Shown here: positions 53,848-60,297 of the stretch, piece by piece | How the letters are laid out: each line of letters begins with the position of its first letter | How positions within the stretch are numbered: the stretch's first letter is position 1 | Origin: Xanthobacteraceae bacterium | GTDB lineage: Bacteria; Pseudomonadota; Alphaproteobacteria; Rhizobiales; Xanthobacteraceae | NCBI GenBank assembly: GCA_030037895.1 | Contig: JASHPW010000032.1 | Coordinates: forward strand, 1 to 60,297 | Length of the DNA stretch: 60,297 nucleotides | Reading direction: 5' to 3' | Notes under the pieces: generated by a model | The model's input: only the letters and a program-made list of their open reading frames with translations | What the model was told of the DNA's origin: nothing | Database searches by the model: none | Made by a program: the position numbers and the translations under genes

Positions 53848-54708
53848 ATGTTTGGTGTTTTTTCACGGCTGTGCCCATGCGTCGTCGACCGCATGAACAA
53901 GCCGGTGAACTACGGAAAAAAGGCGCCTGTCGCGCTCGAAGAAGCCGTCGCCTACGCTCTGCAAATTGCCGAATTCGAGCTTGATTTCGTGGCGCGTCAT
54001 GCCGGCCATCTGCCGCATCCGCGTATCCTCGAACTCGGTCCGGGATATGATTTCGGTGCGCAGATCATTCTGGCGGATAGTGGTGCAGAAGTGACCGTCG
54101 CTGATCGCTTCCTCTCACCGTGGAATTGTCGCTACCATGCTCAATTCTATCGGCAACTGCGCATGGCCTGGGGTAAACCATGTGCGGCGCTGGACGCGGT
54201 GATCGCGGCAAATAATCCGCAGGCCGCAATCTCGACCATCGCCGAGCCGGCCGAGACTCTGCATTCATTGCTCGATCATGGTTTTGACGTTGTTTTTTCG
54301 ACGGCCGTCCTCGAGCACGTCTATGATCTAGCCGCCGTCGTCCGCGAGTTGGCGCGCGTCACTGCTCCAGGGGGCGTTCATTCGCATCAGATCGATTTCC
54401 GCGATCATCGCGACTTTTCCCGGCCGCTCGAATTTCTGTTGATGGACGACCAACAATTCGACAAGTTATTCGCGAGCCGCCATGGCGATATCGGCAATCG
54501 CTGGCGATATAGCGAAGTTTTGGCGCTCTTCAAGAATGCTGGTTTTCAGATCGAGGACGCAAAAACGACTGATACGGCGGCATCATCATATTACGCCGAG
54601 TTCTTCCCCAGGCTGCGCGCCTGCGGCCCCCGACGATTTATCAATCTCGATGAGAGCGATCTCCGAATTCTCGGCGCAAGGATATCATGTAGCCTCCCGC
54701 TTATATGA
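53848..54708 (+). CDS. SAM-dependent methyltransferase, plus-strand cargo gene in the prophage
   Basis: The 286-residue protein has the class I motifs ILELGPGYDFGAQIIL (SAM), VTVADRF (acidic strand 2) and VVFSTAVLEHVYDLAAVVREL followed by ARVTAPGGV, which is the Methyltransf_11 pattern. The DNA has more A/T runs than the neighbouring genes. It runs against all surrounding phage genes and has its own SD (GGAG). This fits a moron that modifies the host surface or phage products; the substrate is unknown. Confidence 0.75.
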   Translation: MFGVFSRLCPCVVDRMNKPVNYGKKAPVALEEAVAYALQIAEFELDFVARHAGHLPHPRILELGPGYDFGAQIILADSGAEVTVADRFLSPWNCRYHAQFYRQLRMAWGKPCAALDAVIAANNPQAAISTIAEPAETLHSLLDHGFDVVFSTAVLEHVYDLAAVVRELARVTAPGGVHSHQIDFRDHRDFSRPLEFLLMDDQQFDKLFASRHGDIGNRWRYSEVLALFKNAGFQIEDAKTTDTAASSYYAEFFPRLRACGPRRFINLDESDLRILGARISCSLPLI

Positions 54709-54736
54709 GCGCAGGTCGCGGGTTCAACCGCGCCCG

Positions 54737-56251
54737 TCAAAGCTCGCTGGAGATCGACACATAGTTCGAAGCAGAAGAGATGTAACCAAAGCCGACGCCG
54801 CCTGACGGCAGGCTGCTGCCGCTGAAGACGAGCAGCCCGCTGTTCATATTGAGATTGGCGCTCGAATAAGTGAGGCTATAGTCCGCACCCGCGAAGCTCG
54901 CGCTCACCGCCGCGGACGAACTGAGGCTTGCCGTTTGGCCTGTGGCGCGCATCGGCGCGCTAAATTGGAAGACCAGATACGCTTCGGTCGAGCTAACCTG
55001 GAAGGCGATGCCAGTGAAATAACTTGCCTGCAGACCAAACAACTGGAAATACCGCATACACAGCGGCAACTCGATCGCGATCGGCCGCAGCTCCGGCGGC
55101 GGCGGATTGGAGTTGAGCCCGGTCGGGGCGCCGGGCGTGACGCGGATATCGCACTCGGTTATCTGAACCGTCTTGGTGTCGGCCCCGAAGTTGTTGCCGA
55201 AGTTGAAGACGATCTCCAGGCCGTTATAGGAGTTGGCGTTCGCCGCGAACGTGTACGAGACCAGCGTCCACGCGCTGGCCGGACAGGACTGCAGGCTGAC
55301 CGCGTTCACATCGACATCGGTGTAGGTGCCGTTGTCCTGCCCCGTCGCCCGATTCACCGACAGCGTCGGCGTGATCGAACCGCCGGTGCCGTTGTAGACC
55401 TGCGCCTCGACCGTCACGGTCTGGCTGCAGAACGCCGCCGCGATCAGGCTCTCGATACGCTGCTTGATGATCAGGCCGGTGACGGAGTTGGCGCCGGTCA
55501 CCTGCAAGCTGTTCTTGGTGACGAGACGGCCGCCCGCCTGCGCCCATGTCACGCTTGCGCCGGTCGGCAGCACGATCCAGCCATCGGCGGTGTAGCCGCC
55601 CGACGTCGTGACGGTCCCCGAGGTGCCGCGCTGCCACACGTCCATGGTGGCGTTGCGGAACTTGTTGACCAAGCCGCCGGGCCCGCCGAGCGTGACGGTC
55701 GAGCCCGAGGCCGTGACCACGTCGCCGTCATTGGCGGCGATTGTGAGCACACCCTGCAAGCCGTTCAACGTCGAGCCGAGCTGGTCGACGATAGTCCATT
55801 TGTTGGCGCCGTTTGATTCGATTGCCAAATAGCCATAAGCGGAATTGATGACGGCGCTTGCTGCACCGTCGATCAGATCGGATCCGTTGACGTCGAGGGT
55901 GAGCGTCTTCGTCGACGAGCAGTTGCCGGACTCGTCCACGATCAGGAGGCGCGAGCCGGTCGGATATGACGCGGCGGTCGGAAGCGAGATCACGCGCGAC
56001 GCCGTGAGCGTGATGTAGGCGATGGTGCGGTCGGTATCGAGCGCGGTATAGTTGCCGTCGCTCACCTGCGTGCGCGTGTTGGTGACGACCTCCGACAGCT
56101 TGGCGGCCGGAAAGCCGCCAGCCGTTGCGCCGTCCTGGACGACCACACGATTGTTCGTGGTGTCGATCACCATCTCGCCGGCGGCGCCGGTGAAGGCGGC
56201 AACGTTGGCTGCCGAGTCGCGCCGATATTGAACCTGGACGGCTGTGGCCAT
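54737..56251 (-). CDS. Phage tail-fibre protein with an Mtd-like N-terminal domain
   Basis: The 504-residue protein starts MATAVQVQYRRDSAANVAAF, followed by GEMVIDTTNNRVVVQDG, the short N-terminal repeat found in major-tropism-determinant and other tail fibres. The rest is beta-rich and Ser/Thr/Gly-rich with a carbohydrate-binding-like region (FRNATMDVWQRGTS, TADGWIV). The C-terminal part is likely the host-binding tip. The ATG at 56251 lies 11 bp downstream of the tail-tip gene. Confidence 0.78.
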   Translation of the reverse strand: MATAVQVQYRRDSAANVAAFTGAAGEMVIDTTNNRVVVQDGATAGGFPAAKLSEVVTNTRTQVSDGNYTALDTDRTIAYITLTASRVISLPTAASYPTGSRLLIVDESGNCSSTKTLTLDVNGSDLIDGAASAVINSAYGYLAIESNGANKWTIVDQLGSTLNGLQGVLTIAANDGDVVTASGSTVTLGGPGGLVNKFRNATMDVWQRGTSGTVTTSGGYTADGWIVLPTGASVTWAQAGGRLVTKNSLQVTGANSVTGLIIKQRIESLIAAAFCSQTVTVEAQVYNGTGGSITPTLSVNRATGQDNGTYTDVDVNAVSLQSCPASAWTLVSYTFAANANSYNGLEIVFNFGNNFGADTKTVQITECDIRVTPGAPTGLNSNPPPPELRPIAIELPLCMRYFQLFGLQASYFTGIAFQVSSTEAYLVFQFSAPMRATGQTASLSSSAAVSASFAGADYSLTYSSANLNMNSGLLVFSGSSLPSGGVGFGYISSASNYVSISSEL

Positions 56252-56262
56252 TCTGCAGCTTC

Positions 56263-58656
56263 CTATATGTTGCCGAAATCGAGGTCGTATTCGACCGCGA
56301 GCGTGAACGGCGTGCCGAAGTCGTCTTTCGTCACGACCGTTTCCGAGGCGAGCCCGAAATCCCACGAGCCGCCGCTGACCAGAATCTCTTCCGCCACCGG
56401 ATGATCGATGGCGACGCCCGTCGGCGTGTAATTGTAGGCGGTGCAGGTCGAGATATCCTCAAGGCCGCCGCCAAACACGTTGAAGCTCTGCAACTTGATG
56501 GAGAGCTCGACGCCGACGTATTGCGACGGCAGATCGTACTTGAAGATGGAATTGCCGTTGAGGAACGCGAAATTGGCGCCGCTCGAATGCGAAGCGATCT
56601 CCGTCCCGTAAAGACCGCGGTAGAGATAGGTCAGCGAGTAGTTGTTCGCCGATGTAAGTGTCGCGGTTGCGTACGAGACAAGCTCCGAGTCGACGATGCA
56701 CAGCGTGTTGGCGAGCTGCGCGTCGAGGTTCGTGACCGACGACAATACGCCGGAGCTCTCGGCCATGTTCACGGCGAGCGTGTCGGTCGTATCAGGATTC
56801 ATCCCGCTATAGGATGGCAGCGCCGCCGTGAGGACGCCCTGCGGCACCGGCCCGCTGATGGTGCCGATCTGGAGGTATGACGACCCATCGGTCGAAATCC
56901 AGACATTGCAGCCCCCCCAATTGGGGTCGGCGACGCCGCCGGAGCCGCCCGATGCCGCGATCCACAACTGCGGCGAGCCGGCAAGCGCCGCCGGCGGCTC
57001 GAAGATGATCGGCGCATTGACCGGGTCGGCCGCCACGTTGCGGTTGAGCGGATTGTTCGTGACCGGCTGCGTCGCGTAGAGCGTCGCCGTGGCGACGCCG
57101 AGCGGAAACTCTTCGGCCGAGATCTGCAAAAAGCCGTTCTCGTCTTCCTCGATATCGGTGATGCGGATCGGCGCGTTATTGAGCCCGAGGATGCCGTCGG
57201 AGACCGTGACCAGGTCCATCGGGTCGAGCAGGCAGTATTCCCACGACAGCCGGAACTTATAGGTGTTGCGGATATAGACCGCCCGCTGCAGCATGAGCTG
57301 GCCGGAGATCAACCCGACGTTCGGATCGCAGATTTCGTGCGCCGTCACCGTCGGCGCGATGCGCATGCCGCTCGTGCCGCCGACATCGTGCGCGACCAGC
57401 TCGATCGCATTCTGATCGCGCGATTCCACGGTTGTCAGGTTATAGGCGTTGTCGCGATCGGCGACTTCGAGCCGCCAGACATTGTAGGCTTCATAAGGGT
57501 CGGAACGCGAAACTTGCAGCGGATCCTCGTTGTCCTCGACCTTGAAATCGTCGTCGCCGAGATTGTAGATCGGTGTGACGTTGGGCACGTAGGACGCGGC
57601 GATCTGATAGGTGTACGCGATCTCGACATCGGTCCCCTGGTCGCCGTTGGCGAACAGATAGGTGCCGGGCGGGTTCATGCCGTAGGTGCCGGCGGACGAG
57701 GGATAGCTCGTCCCGATATAGGTGAGCGCGGTACCGCTGTTGGAATACTTCACGCCGCCATCGGAGACGAAGTACGCCGCGTTGGCGACCACGATCGGCG
57801 GCGGGTTGCTCGATCCCGACGGCACCTCGCCGACTTGGCGCTGTTGCGAGATCGTGACGTTGGTGCCGCCCACGGTCGGCGTGTCGCCGTACGGGATGAA
57901 CTTGAGCTGGCCGCCCGACCACACCGCCGCGGTGTTGCAGAGCTGCAGCCAGCGCGCGAGGATGCTCGAGGCCTGCTCCTGGTCGGTCGGCGCCGGCGAG
58001 AGCCCGATGCCGACGCCCTTGCAATAGGTTTGCAACGAGGCGTCACCGCCGGAGCCGAACAGCGTGGTCGCGTCGATCGAGGCCGGGGGAAAGCCGACGC
58101 CGTATTGCGCGTTGGTCAGAAAGTCGCTGATGACCTGCGCCGGATCGGCATCGAGACCGTTGATGCCGGTGGCATAGAAGAAGCCCTGGACCTCGAAATC
58201 GTGGTTGTCGAGGGTGGCGGAGTCGCCCAGGTTGTAGTCGGAATTGCAGACGTAGGCGGTGCCTTGGTAGGCGAGCGCCTGGCTCGGATAGGCGCTCTCA
58301 GGATAACTCCAGATCGTCTGCGGGGTCGTGCCGGTGAACAGCGATAGCCCGAGCTGGCTCAAGCTGAAGACGGACTGGTTTCTCCAGACCTGATTGATGC
58401 CGGCGACCGGCCCCTCGGCAAGTGCCATGATGACGGCGCAGCTATAGGTGGCCTCGTTGTCGCCGCCGAACAGGCCGCCCTTGCCGTCCTTGCCCCCGCT
58501 CTGGATTTGGAAGTTGTTGTACCAGATGACGTTCGGGGCGAGTTTCGATTCGCCCCACACGATCGGTATCGGCAACGTGTTGACGGCGGTCTGGATTTGC
58601 AGGCCGGTGTAGTCGGGCGTCGTCGTCTGCGACCCGCCGCCGAAGAGGCCGCTCAT
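56263..58656 (-). CDS. Phage tail-tip (baseplate hub/host-specificity) protein
   Basis: The 797-residue protein starts MSGLFGGGSQTTTPDYTGLQ and has the large tail-tip layout: IPIVWGESKLAPNVIWYNNF, EGPVAGINQVW, then VESRDQNAIELVAHDVGGTS and TYKFRLSWEYCLLDPMDLVTVSD. The C-terminal half contains a beta-rich domain with SELVSYATATL and YLYRGLYGTEIASH. This is the GTA gp15/tail protein J-type hub domain. The start overlaps the NlpC/P60 stop by 4 bp, and a GAGGAAGG SD lies just upstream. Confidence 0.85.
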   Translation of the reverse strand: MSGLFGGGSQTTTPDYTGLQIQTAVNTLPIPIVWGESKLAPNVIWYNNFQIQSGGKDGKGGLFGGDNEATYSCAVIMALAEGPVAGINQVWRNQSVFSLSQLGLSLFTGTTPQTIWSYPESAYPSQALAYQGTAYVCNSDYNLGDSATLDNHDFEVQGFFYATGINGLDADPAQVISDFLTNAQYGVGFPPASIDATTLFGSGGDASLQTYCKGVGIGLSPAPTDQEQASSILARWLQLCNTAAVWSGGQLKFIPYGDTPTVGGTNVTISQQRQVGEVPSGSSNPPPIVVANAAYFVSDGGVKYSNSGTALTYIGTSYPSSAGTYGMNPPGTYLFANGDQGTDVEIAYTYQIAASYVPNVTPIYNLGDDDFKVEDNEDPLQVSRSDPYEAYNVWRLEVADRDNAYNLTTVESRDQNAIELVAHDVGGTSGMRIAPTVTAHEICDPNVGLISGQLMLQRAVYIRNTYKFRLSWEYCLLDPMDLVTVSDGILGLNNAPIRITDIEEDENGFLQISAEEFPLGVATATLYATQPVTNNPLNRNVAADPVNAPIIFEPPAALAGSPQLWIAASGGSGGVADPNWGGCNVWISTDGSSYLQIGTISGPVPQGVLTAALPSYSGMNPDTTDTLAVNMAESSGVLSSVTNLDAQLANTLCIVDSELVSYATATLTSANNYSLTYLYRGLYGTEIASHSSGANFAFLNGNSIFKYDLPSQYVGVELSIKLQSFNVFGGGLEDISTCTAYNYTPTGVAIDHPVAEEILVSGGSWDFGLASETVVTKDDFGTPFTLAVEYDLDFGNI

Positions 58657-59171
58657 GCCTTCCTCGCCCAATAGCTGAAGAAGCGGGGCTGTCGCCGCGG
58701 CTCGTACAGCACGGTGTTGTGGCTGATCTCCTCCTCGAGCACGCGCCGATAGGGCTGATAGGCATGCACGAGCTTGAGCGGGCCCGCGTTCGTCACGATG
58801 CCGCCGTGCGAATAGCAACGGCCGTAGCGAAAGACCATCACGTCGCCGATGCCGGGTTCGGCCACCTCGGCGCAGCGATCGAACACAAAGCCGAGATAGC
58901 GTTCCTCGCCGCGGTGAAGATGCCAGTCCGGCGGATAGGGCCGCGGGTCGAACGGCGCGGTGAGCCCGGTGTCGACGAACACGCGGACGATCAGCATGCC
59001 GCAATCGACGCCGGCGCCCTTGACATCGGCGCAGTTGTGATAGGGCGTGCCGATCCACGAGCGCGCCGCCGCGACGACCGCCGCGCGCTGCGCGGCCTCG
59101 GACGACGGAAGACGGACGACAGACGACGGAAAATCGTCGTCCCCCGTCATCTGTCCTCTGTCGTCTGTCAT
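58653..59171 (-). CDS. NlpC/P60 tail-tip peptidase
   Basis: The 172-residue enzyme has the catalytic Cys in GVDCGMLIVR, His in CYSHGGIV and the third polar residue in VHAYQPYR. In phages and gene-transfer agents this peptidase is encoded just before the tail-tip protein and helps the tail through the cell wall. The first 25 residues (MTDDRGQMTGDDDFPSSVV...) come from a low-complexity DNA tract and are unlikely to be part of the fold; a start at the second Met (eighth codon) is possible. Confidence 0.82.
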   Translation of the reverse strand: MTDDRGQMTGDDDFPSSVVRLPSSEAAQRAAVVAAARSWIGTPYHNCADVKGAGVDCGMLIVRVFVDTGLTAPFDPRPYPPDWHLHRGEERYLGFVFDRCAEVAEPGIGDVMVFRYGRCYSHGGIVTNAGPLKLVHAYQPYRRVLEEEISHNTVLYEPRRQPRFFSYWARKA

Positions 59172-59183
59172 CTGTCGGCCGGT

Positions 59184-59429
59184 TCAGATCGCCATCTGCG
59201 GCGGCGGCACGTAAGCGCGCGGCCGGGTGACGAGATTATAGCCGACGGGAAAGTCGAAGCGGCGGCCGGCGACGTCCGGCGGCGCGATCGGCGCAAGCGG
59301 GTTGAGCGGGCCGAACCAATCGGCGCCCGTGCCGCGCACGATTCCTTGGCCGGCGCCGTAGGACACCTGGACCTGGTACGGCGACGGCGGCAAGGTCGGC
59401 TGGCCGGCGCTGGATGTTTGTTCTGTCAT
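59184..59429 (-). CDS. Small phage protein of unknown function, 81 aa
   Basis: The product is Pro/Gly-rich: PYQVQVSYGAGQGIVRGTGA, DWFGPLNPLAPIAPPDV, FDFPVGYNL. A similar peptide precedes NlpC/P60 genes in Rhizobiales phages, so it may be a tail-tip assembly piece. It has no known domain. It ends 12 bp before the NlpC/P60 start. Confidence 0.55.
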   Translation of the reverse strand: MTEQTSSAGQPTLPPSPYQVQVSYGAGQGIVRGTGADWFGPLNPLAPIAPPDVAGRRFDFPVGYNLVTRPRAYVPPPQMAI

Positions 59430-59799
59430 CGGGCCCTGCTCATGCTCACGCGCACCGTCCTTCCCCTCGCCCGCAACAGCAGACGAACGGAAAAAGCCGC
59501 GCGGATCAGCGGGCCGGGGTCCCCGAGGCGCGGCTCAAAAGGGACCCCGACCCGACGATCCACGTCCGACTTCTCTGCGCGCCCGCCGGACCGGAGGCGA
59601 TGCATTCCGCCGGGGTGGGGCGGCGGACATACGCGGGGCGCTCACAGCGGTACGAGAAGACGATGCGTGGATCGGGCCCGCGCAAAGCGGGCCGGCACAT
59701 GCCCGCGCGGATGGCGCGCCGCACGGGCATGTTCTGCAAACGACGCGACGCAGCGGCAATGATCGAGGACGCAAACGCCGACCTGGATAACGTGCCGCA
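59430..59799. other. 370-bp stretch without a convincing gene, likely deletion junction
   Basis: Frames on both strands are open here, but their products are Arg/Pro-rich and unlike phage proteins. In intact phages the portal, head and tail genes lie between the terminase and the tail-tip block; here this stretch separates them directly. The sequence contains GC-rich segments with CGCGCAAAGCGGGCCGGC-like symmetry and resembles the extragenic DNA of Rhizobiales. Confidence 0.45.
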
Positions 59800-60297
59800 T
59801 CATCCGGGGTCGGATTGTTGTTGCGGCGCGCGGCCGAAGCCGGCGGAAAGCAGCGCCGCGGCGTCCTCTTCCCGCACGGCGACGACGCCGTCGGCGCCGA
59901 CAACATAATAAGCGCCGGAGCGCCCGTGCACGACCGACGCGCCGGTCGGAACCTGCAATCTGACCATCGGCTCGCTCACGCTCTTGCCGACGTCGGCCTG
60001 CGCGCGCTGCTGCTCTTGCTCGCGCTCCCGGGCTTGCCGTCGATAGAATTCGATGATCGACGCGCTCTCCTTGAGCATCAGCTCGGTGATGGCGAAGACG
60101 AGCGCGTCGGCGTGATCGGGGCTGCCCTCGCCGCGATAGCCCTGCGTGGTGAAGGCGCAAAGCTGGTCTTCGAGCACAGCAAAGCGGCCGACGTGATGCA
60201 CCAGGCCCTGCTCGTAGAGCGCCGACACCGGCTCGGCGCGCAACACCTTGCCGCGCGAGGCGGAGATGACCTGCACCGGCGCGTGGGCGTCGGCGGC
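59800..60297 (-). CDS. Phage terminase large subunit, C-terminal end (5' partial)
   Basis: The frame enters from the right end of the window. It shows the end of the terminase nuclease domain: VISASRGKVLRAEPVSALYE, EDQLCAFTTQG and PDHADALVFAITELM, where the last D is a metal-binding residue. A coiled-coil linker (FYRRQAREREQEQQRAQA) and a small beta-rich tail (LQVPTGASVVHGRSGAYYVV) follow, ending GFGRAPQQQSDPG. This tail resembles stand-alone small phage domains, so it may be a fusion. Confidence 0.85.
   Translation of the reverse strand, partial: AADAHAPVQVISASRGKVLRAEPVSALYEQGLVHHVGRFAVLEDQLCAFTTQGYRGEGSPDHADALVFAITELMLKESASIIEFYRRQAREREQEQQRAQADVGKSVSEPMVRLQVPTGASVVHGRSGAYYVVGADGVVAVREEDAAALLSAGFGRAPQQQSDPG

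Larger units (their letters stand above)
51047..60297. mobile_element. Right-truncated prophage with an internal deletion
   Basis: Genes from 51047 to the window end run mostly on the minus strand in the order expected of a siphophage tail/lysis block: terminase C-terminus, small proteins, NlpC/P60, tail tip, tail fibre, lysis proteins, DUF1515-like. Portal, head, protease, major tail and tape-measure genes are absent between the terminase and NlpC/P60 genes. One methyltransferase is on the plus strand. No integrase or att site is visible in the window; the left edge is set by the last phage-like gene. Confidence 0.75.

Noticed and set aside
54712-54740. A T-arm-like stretch (GGTCGCGGGTTCAACCGC) next to the methyltransferase gene
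   Set aside because: No acceptor, D or anticodon arm can be drawn around it, so it is not a tRNA; it might be a relic of an attachment site but this is not supported.

Overview
The window is GC-rich DNA from an alphaproteobacterium, most likely a member of the Hyphomicrobiales near the Bradyrhizobium/Rhodopseudomonas/Xanthobacteraceae group. The evidence is the FixL-FixJ-FixK oxygen-sensing cassette, the guaB...rsmB...guaA gene order, class I polyhydroxyalkanoate (PHA) genes, small proteins typical of that order, and Rhizobiales-type phage genes. The genus cannot be fixed from sequence reading alone.

Layout. (1) 1-3.4 kb: the 3' end of a P-type ATPase, then a quinol-dependent nitric oxide reductase (norZ) with a small CopD-like membrane protein and an NnrR/FNR-type box upstream. 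(2) 3.5-9.7 kb, minus strand: housekeeping genes guaA, an RsmB-like methyltransferase, an unknown protein, a MAPEG protein, a small SAM methyltransferase and guaB. (3) 9.9-18.9 kb: a secreted protein with 16 TPR repeats, a DHA2 transporter, ppx-rlmE on the opposite strand, and a lone molybdenum-hydroxylase large subunit coupled to an MFS transporter. (4) 19.1-21.3 kb: tRNA-Gln(CUG) followed by accessory DNA. This holds the C-terminal remnant of a large serine recombinase, an AT-rich gap with two inverted repeats, a GSU2403-type nucleotidyltransferase and a conserved unknown gene.

(5) 21.3-48 kb: a dense low-oxygen/NO/dormancy island. At its right end lie fixK, a haem-PAS membrane histidine kinase FixL and FixJ. 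Across the island, ten FixK/FNR-type 14-bp boxes (TTGA-N6-TCAA or near variants) sit at promoter distance in front of most transcription units. These are a DUF-type membrane protein, DoxX-nnrS-patZ-like, a PhaC-like hydrolase, a phasin, phaC, a Crp-family regulator facing a 54-aa gene, hsp20/chaB, an alcohol dehydrogenase (two tandem boxes), and a universal stress protein with a P3A-type ATPase. An eleventh box lies before norZ. An RbbA-type ABC exporter and a CBS-BON protein lie inside the island without an obvious box. The expected circuit is FixL senses O2, FixJ activates fixK, and FixK switches on the island. The gene content (Hsp20, USP, CBS protein, P-type ATPase, Zn-ADH, storage polymer) resembles in outline the mycobacterial DosR dormancy regulon.

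(6) 48.2-51 kb: a Pro/Ser-rich lipoprotein, a cytochrome P450 and two tiny membrane proteins. (7) 51-60.3 kb, mostly minus strand: part of a prophage. It has a DUF1515-like protein, holin-like protein, M15 peptidase, a secreted amidase, tail fibre, tail-tip protein, NlpC/P60 peptidase and the C-terminus of the large terminase. Portal, capsid and tape-measure genes are missing between terminase and tail, so it looks internally deleted. A methyltransferase on the opposite strand looks like cargo.
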